Shown here: in pieces, positions 22,409-32,341 of the stretch
How the letters are laid out: each line of letters begins with the position of its first letter
How positions within the stretch are numbered: the first letter of the stretch is position 1
Source: Gautieria morchelliformis
Lineage: Eukaryota > Basidiomycota > Agaricomycetes > Gomphales > Gomphaceae
Assembly: GCA_015179125.1 (NCBI GenBank)
Contig: WHVA01000074.1
Coordinates: forward strand, 124,001 to 188,000
Direction: 5' to 3'
DNA length: 64,000 bases
Notes under the pieces: generated by a model
Told to the model about the DNA's origin: nothing
Databases searched by the model: none
What the model saw: only the letters and a program-made list of their open reading frames with translations
Position numbers and translations under genes: made by a program

Positions 22409-23487
22409 ATGCAGAGCAGAGGAACGCCTATTCCACTGGAGAGGCGTGCACACCCACCCCTGAACACGATCAGCAACACCTTCATACGGTACATAGAGAG
22501 CCTGGCCTCGAGGTCATCGCTGCGCGACGCCGTCAGCTACGGGGCCGGGCTCCGCAAGTTTCACATATTCTGCGACACATTCTCAATACAAGAAACAGAC
22601 AGACTGCCAGCATCATTCGAAGTGATGCATTCGTTCGCCCTGTGGGTCGTGTCTGACCCAAACTCGCTGGACCTGACTATCGCGGCGAGCGTCCCAATGG
22701 AGCCAGTCTCAGTGTCCACGGCACGCAAGTACCTAGCGGCGGTAAGGGCCTGGCACATAGCCCAAGGGTGGCCCCCGCCCCTCACCAGCGAAGGACTGAC
22801 ACGAATAAATTGGTCCCTGCGAGGGCTAGAGAACTTAGGCGCAGGAAACCAATGCGGCCGCCAGTGACCACACGCATGCTTAGAGCGCTAAAGGCAACAT
22901 TAGACATCAACGCCCCATTCGAAGCGTGCATATGGGCTATGACCCCGTGCGCATTCTGGGGAATGATAAGATTCGGGGAAGTGGCCGTCGCATCGTGCAG
23001 CTCCTTCGACGGCAGCAGACACCTGAAGAGGTCCGACGCCCTGCTGAGCAGGGACAACGATGGAAAACCGTACGCCCGTCTGGACCTACCCACAGCCAAA
23101 ACCGCCCGCCCTGGAGAGATGCAATCAGTGTTCATGATAGCGCTAGGAGACCTATGCCCGCTCCAAGCGCTGCGAAATCTAGCCGCCGTGGTACCCGCCG
23201 CCCCGGACGACCCGCTGTTCTCCTGGAGAGACACCAACGGCGAGATCAGACCGATGACCAAGGCGAGAGCCCTAGAGCGAGTAAACAAGATCCTGGGAGC
23301 TTGGGGATGGGGAACGACATTCGGACACTCATTCAGAATCGGAGGCGCCTCCTTTTATTTAGCACAAGGAGTAAACCCAGAGATAGTACGCATAGCAGGA
23401 CTGTGGAAATCACTGGCATATGAGACCTACATCAGGGCATTCGAGCAGGTCGCATCAAGACACCTGCGAGTGCTCGAAGAAGCCTAG
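22409..23487 (+). pseudogene. Ngaro element tyrosine recombinase (one frameshift)
   Basis: The N-terminal half (22409 to about 22830) carries the core-binding SAM-like helices (TFIRYIESLASRSSLRDAVSYGAGLRKFHIFC in outline). The frame then shifts once, and the catalytic half runs to TAG 23485-23487. Catalytic residues of the tyrosine recombinase fold are visible: Arg in WGMIRFGE, His-x-x-Arg in GHSFRIGGAS, Trp in GLWKS, and the nucleophile Tyr in the YETYIR segment. Such enzymes integrate circular cDNA without target duplication. The single frameshift is the only damage I see. Confidence 0.8.
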
Positions 23488-23666
23488 GCGTAGCTGTGCC
23501 GGGTTGGGGAGCGCGTCGCAAGAGCGCCGCGGGGGGCGCAGCTATGGGTGAGCGGCGATCCTACTCCGCGCAACCGGTGAGCTCTAACTCACCTCGGCCC
23601 AACCTCACAGCTCTCATCCCGGACGCACACAGTCGAAGCTGGAGTATTCTGCCATATCGGAGCGCC

Positions 23667-25073
23667 ATGTCACATAATGCAGGAAGTCTAATCCACAGCC
23701 CACTTCTACACTTACCTCTGGAAATCATCGAGTTGATTGTGCTGAACGTCGTCGGGCTATCGAATTTATTATCCCTCAGCCTCACATGTAGGGTACTGGC
23801 CAGCATCTTATTTTCCGGCCACATCCAGTATCACACTGTACGCGCCCCAATAGGATGTGTTGACATCTGGAAGCATCTAATTCGGAATCACACGTATGCG
23901 CGTAATGTTCGCCATCTTGAGATCATCTCCAACCTCACCAGGGCCCCAAGCTCGTTTAGGCCAGTCAAATTCCTAGAGGACCGGGTCCCAGACAATGGTC
24001 AATATCCCCCGGATCCCCCCAGTCCCTCCAACCAGAGACTATCCAAACTCGAGCGTAAGATGTGGCGTGAGGGATTTCTTGTGATCGCGCTGCGTGGCAT
24101 GTCCAATCTCAGGTCCTTTGCTTGGCTTCGTGGCTGTCCTCCTACTCTCTCCGGATATGAAGATATATGGGGTGCACTACGTCGGAAGCAGTACCTATCT
24201 GATGTGAAGCTACATGAGATTAGGTACCATAGAAGCTCTAACATCCGCTCCTTCCTCGACAGCCCCGTTTGTAGCACTTCATAATATTTGCACAAATTTT
24301 GATTGTTCTCGTGTAGATCTCAACCACTTTCTTTGGTCTCGTCAGATTCGATTTGACATGTGTCGCAATTCCCTTTCAAAGTCGTGACATTCTGCTTACT
24401 GTCGTGGACCTACTCGTCTCCCATTGTCCCTACCTGGAGGCAAGTTATTGAAGTAAATTGGTATTCTTACGAGTGACCTAACTCCTAGGATCTCAAAATC
24501 ACAGTCGAAGGTTATCCATATTCATATCCGAATGTAGACAATTTTTTCATCCTTGGAAGGTGGTCAAGGCTCCGCATATTGCGACTCGAGAATGTCACCA
24601 TATCACCCACTCACTCCATGCGTGTAGCCCTGGGATCTTTCTTCTCCACCAATCTCACAATCCAGCATCTCGTTTGCTTCCTCCGTACAGATGATGGCGA
24701 TAGCCCGAACTTCAATTTCCCTCCTAACTGTCTCCCCTACCTGACATTTTTATATGCGGACGATCCGATGATTAAAGCAATACTTTCATGCCCGTGTTCA
24801 CCACCGCGACCGCTCGAGAAACTTCAGGGACTAATCTTGGACAGGACCTTGTGGGAACAATCTGATTCAAATTTCCAGGGCGTCAATAAATACGCCTTGC
24901 TCTCTGTGAAAATTAGTAGGATCCAAAGAGTGGATGATCTCCAGCTTCTGGGGATGTTATTTCCGTGCATCGAATGCCTCCATTTGGAGAAGATAGACGA
25001 GAGCTCAGCGATTTGGGATGACGACACGGGATCTACTAGAGTTCTGTTGATTGTAAACGATTTCTTTCCTTGA
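23667..25073 (+). CDS. F-box protein
   Basis: Three exons: 23667-24266, 24317-24439 and 24489-25073, 435 aa if the last stop is used. ATG 23667 was chosen because the F-box follows closely (LPLEIIELIVLNVVGLSNLLSLSLTCRVL, residues about 12-40 in outline). The rest has the Leu-rich layout of basidiomycete F-box proteins with degenerate LRR-like strands (LRSFAWLR, LRILRLENVTI). Intron 1 is GT..AG. Intron 2 keeps frame only with a GCAAGT donor (GC-AG intron). Family role: substrate adaptor of an SCF ubiquitin ligase; the substrate is unknown. The Ngaro element ends roughly 180 bp upstream, so the promoter may lie in or next to the element. The 3' end is uncertain; further splicing after 25055 is possible. 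Confidence 0.72.
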
Positions 25074-25162
25074 CATACCATTAGACAATATTAGTATATA
25101 TTAGTTGCGGAGTACGCCAAACTGCTAATCCTATCCTACAGGCGCATGAGAAAATATTAGCA

Positions 25163-25612
25163 ATGTCGCGTCCACTCCAGCCCACACCCACGCGTCCATT
25201 CCAGCCCACCACCGCGTCGCATGTGAGTATGCAGCCAATCCCGCCCGCTGTCTTTTATAACACCCCTAGCACTCCGATCGCATCACAAGCAGGTGGGATT
25301 GAGGAAAGGCTCAGTCCCGCCCTTTTCTCTAACTCTACTAACGCGCCCCATCCACCGGCTGTCGCCCTCTCCCTCGTTACCTCAGTCGCTGCACCCCCTA
25401 GCACACCTGACGAGTCATCAAACACCTGGTTGGACGCGTCAGGTGTGCTAGGGTCACAACCCATATCTTCACGCAAGGCACATGAAGCCTTTGTTTTGGA
25501 ATCCTTCAAGATTTTGGTGTTATTGCTAACACTTCAATCTATCAGAACGTGTCGTTTACGAGACTCAAAGAATATTAAACAATGCTGCAGCACAACTCCG
25601 GAAATAATTTAA
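25163..25612 (+). CDS. Unrecognised Pro/Ser/Thr-rich ORF, 149 aa
   Basis: Open frame starting with ATG 25163, low complexity at first (repeats of P-x-R-P-(F/L)-Q-P-T), then an alpha-helical end. It stops five bases before the likely end of the Ty3 LTR at 25617, so the original gene may have been cut by that insertion. No domain recognised. A perfect 17-bp inverted repeat lies inside it (25396-25453). It could be the front of a gag-like or host gene; function unknown. Confidence 0.3.
   Translation: MSRPLQPTPTRPFQPTTASHVSMQPIPPAVFYNTPSTPIASQAGGIEERLSPALFSNSTNAPHPPAVALSLVTSVAAPPSTPDESSNTWLDASGVLGSQPISSRKAHEAFVLESFKILVLLLTLQSIRTCRLRDSKNIKQCCSTTPEII
25396..25453. repeat. Perfect 17-bp inverted repeat, 24-nt loop
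   Basis: Arm 25396-25412 is CCCTAGCACACCTGACG; its exact reverse complement is 25437-25453. It lies within an open frame, so the RNA would fold into a strong hairpin. Confidence 0.75.
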
Positions 25613-25616
25613 TATT

Positions 25617-26985
25617 TGTACCTTGGTTGCAATCCGTGTAAAAACTAGTCCAAGTTGATACGGATGGAAGGCAATGCGTTTCTTAGCAGCACTGAACAAT
25701 AAACTAAAAGAATGTAGGTTCAAGGACACTATCGGGGTCCAAGCGTATTCCAAAATATAAAGGAATGTACTTAGCAGGCGAGTTTATAAATGGACTGCCC
25801 TGATAATCTACCAGCGCACAGCAATAAAACGAGAGGCAAAGAATAGAATCTAAAGCGGCTTTTACAAGTAACAGGAATTGACTTGTGAAAGATATTAACC
25901 AGGAAAATCAACTGATCAACTCTCTCGGGTATTGGAGTGCGAATGGCAAGACTATCAATTGACAGACTCACTCTGTATGTAGAATTACACCCGGAGGATT
26001 AGTCTAGGTGGCTAAGCAGAAAAGTATCTATTTAACAAGGAATTAGACACTAAAGTAAGTGAATAACCCTAGCTGGGGTTAGCAGCTTAGTAAGATGCAA
26101 GTCACACGAGTCACGTGTAGGATAGAAGCAGTAGATTGCTAGATTGGATGATTATCCTAGGGGGTCAGAATGGCCTCCTTTTATATTGTAAATTACACAG
26201 GATTACATAAAATGGGGAGCTTCTATCTATTAGGCGAGTGATGTCATAAGTAAATATTTGCGCAGCTAAAACACACCCTTGTAACTATAGTGGTGTGTTT
26301 GTGCAAGGAAATTAAGAATAGATAGCCAATCACCTTCCCTGATTTGCACTGCCCAGCATAGCCTTACACAGCCCTGCATAGCCTTGCATAGCCCTGCACA
26401 GCCCTATGATGTCAAGGGTCCTATTTCAGGGGTTGTGACACTAAGCTTGGAGGCTCAGCATCCAATAAGATTGCTTGATTATGCACCCTAGTTTTGGCGC
26501 TGCATATCATTGGGCAGTCTTGCCCACAGCCTTACACAGCCATGGTTGCTATGAGGCAAGTCATGTGTCTGCTGGGTTTGAACTATATTTAAGTGTACAG
26601 GCTTGTGTAAGCTGCACCGGATATTCCCAATCTCACCAGCTGAGATTGAAAGAGCCAAAGTGTCGGAGTTGTGGGTGTTTGAGGACGTGCGGCTCTGAAT
26701 AAGCGCGTTCGAGGATCGCTCCGGTCGGAGTTTGAAATTGAGCGCCGATGACAAAGTTATGGACTCTCATGGGTTCATAGCCTTTGTCAAACACAATAAA
26801 GCAGTTTTGAGCCAAGGAGGTCAGGACAATTGGCGAAAAAATGCAAGAAAATTCAAGGAATATTCTAAAAACAGTTCTCCATCAAATCTGCGTGTATTGG
26901 CTGATGTTAAGATGGGAAAAAGGTTTTTACAGACTTTTTAATGCTTTTTTCGAGATTTTTAAACTAGAAAGCTGGTTCCTACACA
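25617..26985 (-). repeat. 3' LTR of the Ty3 element (left end approximate)
   Basis: Read on the minus strand, a polypurine tract (AAGGGGGGATAAC) is followed at once by TGTGTAGGAACC, the expected LTR start, at 26985. A plausible end is the ACA at 25617 (reading ..CAAGGTACA), giving TGT..ACA ends and 1,369 bp. The LTR holds a TATA-like sequence (AATATAAAAGG, minus strand, near 26175-26185) and a 10-bp tandem repeat. The other LTR is absent, so the ends cannot be confirmed by comparison. Confidence 0.5.
26357..26405. repeat. Tandem 10-bp repeat in the LTR
   Basis: About five imperfect copies of GCATAGCCCT/GCACAGCCCT; two related motifs recur near 26525-26543. Confidence 0.6.
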
Positions 26986-26998
26986 GTTATCCCCCCTT
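26986..26998 (-). promoter_or_regulatory. Polypurine tract of the Ty3 element
   Basis: The minus strand reads AAGGGGGGATAAC directly before TGTGTAGG. It is the expected primer site for plus-strand DNA synthesis at the 3' LTR border. Confidence 0.65.
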
Positions 26999-27013
26999 AG
27001 AATATTCCTGCAC

Positions 27014-28099
27014 CTACTCATACTTAGTAAACTCGGTGACTTTCGAGTTGTAGACGAAACCGGCCCCGAGAGGAACAGTCGTGGTGCGAGATAGTCGGAG
27101 ACGCGGGTCACAAGTCGGAGCAGGAGTTGTAGAGAGAGTGGTATGGAAGGATCGCGCATTGAAGACCGGGCGCGGAGGAGGAGCTGAGGAAGAGGTAGCG
27201 CAGTAGGACTCCACTTCGCCACACTCAAGTGCATGCCGCTCCTCTATGCGTTGAGCGGCGGTTGGCTGCCACAATACCACCTGCTTTTTGTTGGCTTCGA
27301 GTCCGTCACGGACCGAGTCCTCAGGTGAAGAATCGCGTGACCTTTTGAGGTCCTCGCGGTCGGCGATGCTGTTGAAGGCTCGAGCAACGCGCGCTGCAGG
27401 AGATGAGACGTTGGAGGAGGATGTATGCGTTGAGGACGGCTTACTAGAGGGCTCAGCAGACTCAGTGAGAACCATGTCTTCCTCTAAAGAATTGGGTTCC
27501 CACTCTTCCGAGCTTGCCTCAGTTACTTGGTCACTGGCTGTGGTGTCGCGATTGCAGATAGAGTGATCGCTCGAAGGAGAAGTGGGCCAGGTCCACGAGC
27601 AATTGGGAGTGATCGCAGATTGGAGCTGAGCTTTGCAGATCCAGGCTGCGAGCTGGCGGGAATTGTTTTGCCACATCGCCAGACGCTTGCCAATGACTTC
27701 CGGCGTTTCTGGGAGAAGAAGGAAATTATGAGAAAGCTGCTGGAACGGAGGGAAAGGTGGGTGGATGATTCCGATTTCGGATAGCTTTTCGGTAGGGATG
27801 GTAGTAGGGAGCGGATGTTCTTCCGAGTCACCTTTCCACCCGTGAGCGGCAGCCATGATGTATCGGGTTTTCATTTTCAGAGACTCCCAGCACGCGCTGG
27901 CAAGATCATTTCGCATTACTGCCATCCCTTCATGAGGAGGATTTAAGAAGCAAAAGTCGAATTTATTGGGCTTGTAGTAATCGAAATCGGCAGTGAACTG
28001 GAATGGATAAGACAGCGCTGGAACTGGTCCCTGAACGAGACGATTTTCGAGAAGAATGGTGTGGAAACCAATAGAAGAGATTTTAGGAAAAGTGGACAT
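27014..28099 (-). CDS. Extra ORF downstream of Ty3 pol, 361 aa, unknown function
   Basis: Uninterrupted 361-aa frame from ATG 28099, starting 198 bp after the pol stop and ending just before the polypurine tract, so it lies inside the element. The front (about 1-130) looks globular: GFHTILLENRLVQGPV near the start, then FDFCFLNPPHEGMAVMRND and ACWESLKMKTRYIMAAAHG. The rest is Ser/Thr/Pro-rich and acidic, with a basic cluster (DREDLKRSRDSS), and looks disordered. No signal peptide or membrane segment is visible, so it does not look like an envelope protein despite the env-like position. I recognise no family. Possible roles such as regulator or accessory nucleic-acid-binding protein are guesses. 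Confidence 0.65.
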   Translation of the reverse strand: MSTFPKISSIGFHTILLENRLVQGPVPALSYPFQFTADFDYYKPNKFDFCFLNPPHEGMAVMRNDLASACWESLKMKTRYIMAAAHGWKGDSEEHPLPTTIPTEKLSEIGIIHPPFPPFQQLSHNFLLLPETPEVIGKRLAMWQNNSRQLAAWICKAQLQSAITPNCSWTWPTSPSSDHSICNRDTTASDQVTEASSEEWEPNSLEEDMVLTESAEPSSKPSSTHTSSSNVSSPAARVARAFNSIADREDLKRSRDSSPEDSVRDGLEANKKQVVLWQPTAAQRIEERHALECGEVESYCATSSSAPPPRPVFNARSFHTTLSTTPAPTCDPRLRLSRTTTVPLGAGFVYNSKVTEFTKYE

Positions 28100-28297
28100 A
28101 GTAAGAGCTGATTTTTTCGAGAGTGAGCAACGGGAGGTAGGATTGGGAAAAGGAACTACGAGTGATTCTTTGAGAAAGGTTTAGAGTAGGTTGTGGATGA
28201 ATGGAATGTAGAGAGATACGACAGTGAAACTAGGGCATACTATGAGACAGTGGGAACGATTAGGTATGACACGACGCCAAGCAGATCATTTGGAATC

Positions 28298-31200
28298 TCA
28301 CTGAGACAGCTCATGGGATTGGCGACGCGAGTCCCAATCCTTGAGGATGTCCGGAGCATTTTTGAGCTGCCATCGGGTTAACCACTCGTCGAAGGAGGCA
28401 TCGTAACCCACGAACCTGACGAGGAGTTCCTGCATCCGTCGACCCTTTCGCGATTTCCGCCAGCACTCTCGAGTGATCAACTCTACTTCGAAATCGGCGC
28501 GGTTCAATGATTTAGTGGGACGCATACCAAATTCTGAATCAGAGGAAGTGTATGTTTCGAGGTGAGTGATGTTGAGCACGGGGTGCATGCCATAGGAAGC
28601 GGGCATGCGAAGCCGATATGTGGCAGGGCCTAATTTTTGTGAGACTTCGAAGGGACCATCATATTTCATTAGTAACTTCTTACCTCGTCCCCTTTCTGAG
28701 CTGAGGAGGCGGAGGGAATGAGGATTAATGAGAACCTTGTCGCCCACGTCGTACTCGAAATTCAGGCATCCCTGATTGTAGGTCTTCTGTTGCGCAATCT
28801 GTGCGAACTGAAGCGTGAGCTTGGCCTGGTCTCTGTAGGCCTGGAAACCCTGAACCAGATGAGATGCGTCAGGGTCTTCAGTGGCATCAGAGAGAGGTTC
28901 GGTCATGTGATTCTTCGCCGTCCTCGGTCCCGAGATAGTGCCGTTACCCCGCACACTGTTTTGGGATGCCGCCGGTACTGATGTCATTGGTCTTGGCACT
29001 CCGTCGACTTCTGGATGCAGGAGCGCCCCGATGGTAGTGGGGGTAAAGCCAAAGAGGAGGAAGGAAGGAGAGAATGTTGTAGCAGAGTGGGGAGTAGTGT
29101 TATATGACAGACTAAAAGGGTGTAACAAAGAGAACCAGTCGTTCCAAAGCGGATTAATGTACGAATGAAGGGCCATTTCAAGTATTTGATTCATGATCTC
29201 AGTCTGACCATCAGCCTGAGGATGATATGCCGTTGTGAGGGCTTGTCGCATGTTCATTAGTCTGCAAACTTCCTTCCAGAACGTCCCTGTCCATCTGGAG
29301 TCTCTGTCAGAGACTATCTGCCTAGGTATTCCATATTTTGACACTATGTGCTCAAAGAATAACTTGGCAGTAGTTTCTTCATTCACAGAGCTGTGAGTGG
29401 GGATGAAGGTGGCATATTTCGTGAGTTTGTCTACAATGACTAGGATGGAGTCGTAGCCATTGCTTTCAGGAAGTTCAGTGATGAAATCCATAGTGACAAC
29501 TTCAAATGGTTTTTCTGGAATAGGTAGAGGCTGCAGCAGACCAATTGGTGCATGCCTTCGAGGCTTGGCCTTTTGGCAAATGTCACAGCTTACTACAAAT
29601 CTCTTGACATCCCTACTCATTCTGGTCCAGTAATAAGTGGAGGATAATTTGTTGTAAGTCCTGTGATATCCGGCGTGAGCTCCTTCAGTGATTTCGTCAT
29701 GGATTTCACTAAGAAGCCTTGCTTGCTCACTCCTGGGAATGCATAACCTGTTATTCCCATTCCAATCTTCGAAGTAAAGTAAGCCAGTCTCACTTTCAAA
29801 GAACAAGGGTTGTTTTGGATTGCTCCAATTTGACTCATTCCTTAATTCTGACAGTACTTTACTGAAGTAAGGGTCTGAGGTATAACCGTCTACGATTTTT
29901 TGGATTTCTTCCTGAGATAAGCTCGTAACCAGATTGAAGCTTTTGGCAGCTGTGAACGGGAGAGTGATTGAGTCTGCCAAGTTGGTGTGAGCTTGTACCG
30001 CAGTAGAATATGTTTTGGGCAAGGTTCTCGAGCTCTCCTCTTCGAAGTCAGCCATTAGACATAAGGTTTTGGCTTCGAATTCAGGAGAGATCTCTGAATA
30101 GAATTCGGAAAGAGAATCCTGCTCAGAATCCAGGATAGTAGGAATGGAATCATCAGAAGAAGGTCCATCTTGAAAAGGGACATTCCTTCTGAGTTGAGAA
30201 ATAGGATCCACATTAGAATGCACACGTCCAGCTCTGTGCACAATTTTTAAGTCTGGGTAGGCTGCAAAAACTGTGCCCCAGGTCAATAGTCTCCGATTGA
30301 CGTTCTGGAAGGTACGACTCCAAATGAGGGCAGCATGATCAGTAATGGCTATCACTTTTTCCCCTTCAATATAGGGTTGAAATTTGATGAGACCGTCACG
30401 TAATGCTAGGGCTTCCCTTTCAGTGGGAGAATAGTTACATTCTGCTGGCTTCAGAGTTCTGGACCAGTATGCAATTACTCTTTCCACGGAAACGGTAGTG
30501 TTTTCCAAGTCCTTGTCCCAGATACCAGGGGTAGGAAGTGGCTCATCCTTAGACACTGAGATAACCAGTTGCCGAACAGGTTGTCCATTGTAAAAAGCGG
30601 TTTTGAGCTTATCATATGCCTTGGTACCTTTAAGGTCTCTGATTTTGATTGGTTGGACCTGCTGAAGTATAGCAGCTATGCCGACATCACAGGCATCAGA
30701 GTACACTCTGTAACCGAGTTCTGGGATGGCATAAGCTTTGACAGGTGCACTGACTAAAGCTGTTTTAGCCAGCTCAAAGGCTTCTTGTTGTGTGTTACCC
30801 CAGCTCCAGGTGGAACCTTTCTTTAAAAGTTCAAATAGAGGGGCCACCATCCAGGCATAAAATGGAATGTATGAGGAAAAGTAAACCATCATGCCAAGGA
30901 ATGTTTGCAACTCATGAACATTCTTAGGTTCAGCCAGTTCTAGGATAGCATCAACCTTTTCCTTGTGAGTGGATAAACCCAGCCGTGATACCTTCTGTCC
31001 TAACAGCATAAGTGACTGGTAGGCAAGATGGCACTTAGCTGGTGACAGCGTGATTCCTGACCTTTCAATGGCACCAAAAACCTTATCAAGGTGAGTTAAG
31101 TGTTCTTTGAAGGTTTTGGAATAAATGACGATGTCATCAATGTACACCAGTGCAAAGATCCAGAGAAAAGGTGCTAGGACACCCTGCATGACTCTTTGGA

Positions 31201-32341
31201 AAACTGCTGGCCCATTTCTATACCCAAAAGGCAGACGCCTGAAGTGGTACAGTCCTCGGTGAGTCCAGAATGCAGTTTTCTCCTTGACATTGTCAGCCAT
31301 TTGCAGTTGCGTAAAGCCTGCCAATGCATCCAAGGTTGAGAGCCAACGGGATCCTGTAAGTGCCTGTAAGATAGCATCTTGCCTAGGCAGAGGGAACTCA
31401 TCAGGCACGACTACTTCATTAAGTTTTCTGTAGTCGATGCACATTCTAGGTTTTCCATTACGATAGGATATCAATGCTGGAAAACCCCAAGGGCTTTTGG
31501 ATGGTTCGATAACTCCAAGGTTAATCCATGCATCCATCTGCTTGTCAATGAGTTCTCTCTTAGCGGGAGAGGCATTATATGGAGGGAGAGAAATTTCCTT
31601 AGTATCAGGATGTAAGGTAATTTCAACCTTCGCATTATAGTGTCCAAGCCTGCCATCTAGACCAAATGCATCTTTGTGGGAGAGAATGACGTTCTGAAGT
31701 GCTTTCTTATTAGACTGATCGAGTTCTGGAGAGAAGTCAATTTCATCTAACAGTCGCTGTTCCGGAACGTCCTCCATAGGTGTTTCTTGTGTCTTAGGAC
31801 CTCCCTGAACCACTTCGCCTGCAGCTTCCGAAGCAGTGCTCGCTGAAGGGTTACCTGGCTCAGAGTTGTATTGAGCTAGGGCCCGTACGAGTCTAGCATG
31901 AGACAAGCAAGACTTTAACTGCTCTGGATCCATATTTGCAACTTTATCTAGCCAACTAGTAGGATTTCTAGCATGACCTAAGAGTTGTCCTTGATGAATG
32001 GTAACAGGTTGAGAAGAAAAGTTACACACGTGTAACCATGGGTTATTACGAGATACAATAGCATCTGTAATTCCGTAAAAATCTTCTGGACCTCGGTTGG
32101 AATGAAGTATCTTTTCGACAAAGACTTCGTTACCATTACCAGGGAAGTATATGGAGACAGGTACGAGAGATGCTGATTCAGGAGGAATCGTGATCGGATA
32201 CAGAGCTCTTACGCTTGAGTCGGCTATAAGAGCTCTTTGCCTTTTCCTAGATTTCTTAAGACGCCTGTGAGCCTTGAACTTCGCAGTGAGAGAAGTTAAG
32301 TTTGGCAGAGTCCTAATTTTGAAGGAATGTCCCGCTTCATC
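28298..32341 (-). CDS. Ty3 pol: RT, RNase H, integrase, chromodomain
   Basis: 1,347 codons open after the TAA at 32342-32344, same frame as the protease. RT shows STLDALAGF (motif A), LPFGYRNGPAVFQ and YIDDIVIYS (motif C). RNase H shows VYSDACDVG, TEREALALRDGL and ITDHAALIW. Integrase shows the HHCC finger (H..Y.K......W..M..DV...V..CDICQ) and DDE residues in VTMDFI, VSDRDSRWTGTFW and GQTEIMNQ. A GPF-like motif (KYDGPFEV) is followed by a chromodomain-like end (FEVELI..., LVRFVGYDASFDEWL). All catalytic residues seen are intact. Lack of gag and front protease means the copy is not autonomous. Confidence 0.85.
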   Translation of the reverse strand, partial: DEAGHSFKIRTLPNLTSLTAKFKAHRRLKKSRKRQRALIADSSVRALYPITIPPESASLVPVSIYFPGNGNEVFVEKILHSNRGPEDFYGITDAIVSRNNPWLHVCNFSSQPVTIHQGQLLGHARNPTSWLDKVANMDPEQLKSCLSHARLVRALAQYNSEPGNPSASTASEAAGEVVQGGPKTQETPMEDVPEQRLLDEIDFSPELDQSNKKALQNVILSHKDAFGLDGRLGHYNAKVEITLHPDTKEISLPPYNASPAKRELIDKQMDAWINLGVIEPSKSPWGFPALISYRNGKPRMCIDYRKLNEVVVPDEFPLPRQDAILQALTGSRWLSTLDALAGFTQLQMADNVKEKTAFWTHRGLYHFRRLPFGYRNGPAVFQRVMQGVLAPFLWIFALVYIDDIVIYSKTFKEHLTHLDKVFGAIERSGITLSPAKCHLAYQSLMLLGQKVSRLGLSTHKEKVDAILELAEPKNVHELQTFLGMMVYFSSYIPFYAWMVAPLFELLKKGSTWSWGNTQQEAFELAKTALVSAPVKAYAIPELGYRVYSDACDVGIAAILQQVQPIKIRDLKGTKAYDKLKTAFYNGQPVRQLVISVSKDEPLPTPGIWDKDLENTTVSVERVIAYWSRTLKPAECNYSPTEREALALRDGLIKFQPYIEGEKVIAITDHAALIWSRTFQNVNRRLLTWGTVFAAYPDLKIVHRAGRVHSNVDPISQLRRNVPFQDGPSSDDSIPTILDSEQDSLSEFYSEISPEFEAKTLCLMADFEEESSRTLPKTYSTAVQAHTNLADSITLPFTAAKSFNLVTSLSQEEIQKIVDGYTSDPYFSKVLSELRNESNWSNPKQPLFFESETGLLYFEDWNGNNRLCIPRSEQARLLSEIHDEITEGAHAGYHRTYNKLSSTYYWTRMSRDVKRFVVSCDICQKAKPRRHAPIGLLQPLPIPEKPFEVVTMDFITELPESNGYDSILVIVDKLTKYATFIPTHSSVNEETTAKLFFEHIVSKYGIPRQIVSDRDSRWTGTFWKEVCRLMNMRQALTTAYHPQADGQTEIMNQILEMALHSYINPLWNDWFSLLHPFSLSYNTTPHSATTFSPSFLLFGFTPTTIGALLHPEVDGVPRPMTSVPAASQNSVRGNGTISGPRTAKNHMTEPLSDATEDPDASHLVQGFQAYRDQAKLTLQFAQIAQQKTYNQGCLNFEYDVGDKVLINPHSLRLLSSERGRGKKLLMKYDGPFEVSQKLGPATYRLRMPASYGMHPVLNITHLETYTSSDSEFGMRPTKSLNRADFEVELITRECWRKSRKGRRMQELLVRFVGYDASFDEWLTRWQLKNAPDILKDWDSRRQSHELSQ

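Larger units (their letters stand above)
18721..23490 (+). mobile_element. Ngaro/DIRS-type tyrosine-recombinase retrotransposon
   Basis: Order is gag with zinc fingers, RT plus RNase H, and tyrosine recombinase, all on the plus strand. There is no aspartic protease, no DDE integrase and no LTR. This is the layout of Ngaro/DIRS retroelements, known in fungi from basidiomycetes. No methyltransferase is seen, which favours Ngaro over DIRS. Only three lesions were found in the coding part: a frameshift near 20813, an in-frame TGA at 21946-21948, and a frameshift near 22830. The copy is thus recently inactivated. Terminal split repeats could not be defined, so both ends are approximate. Confidence 0.82.

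Noticed and set aside
26349..26545. Repeated GCATAGCCCT words considered as a CRISPR-like array
   Set aside because: There are no unique spacers of constant size, the organism is a fungus, and the block lies in an LTR; it is a simple tandem repeat.
27014..28099. Ty3 downstream ORF as an envelope gene
   Set aside because: No signal peptide, no transmembrane helix and no glycoprotein-like cysteine pattern are visible; position alone is not enough.
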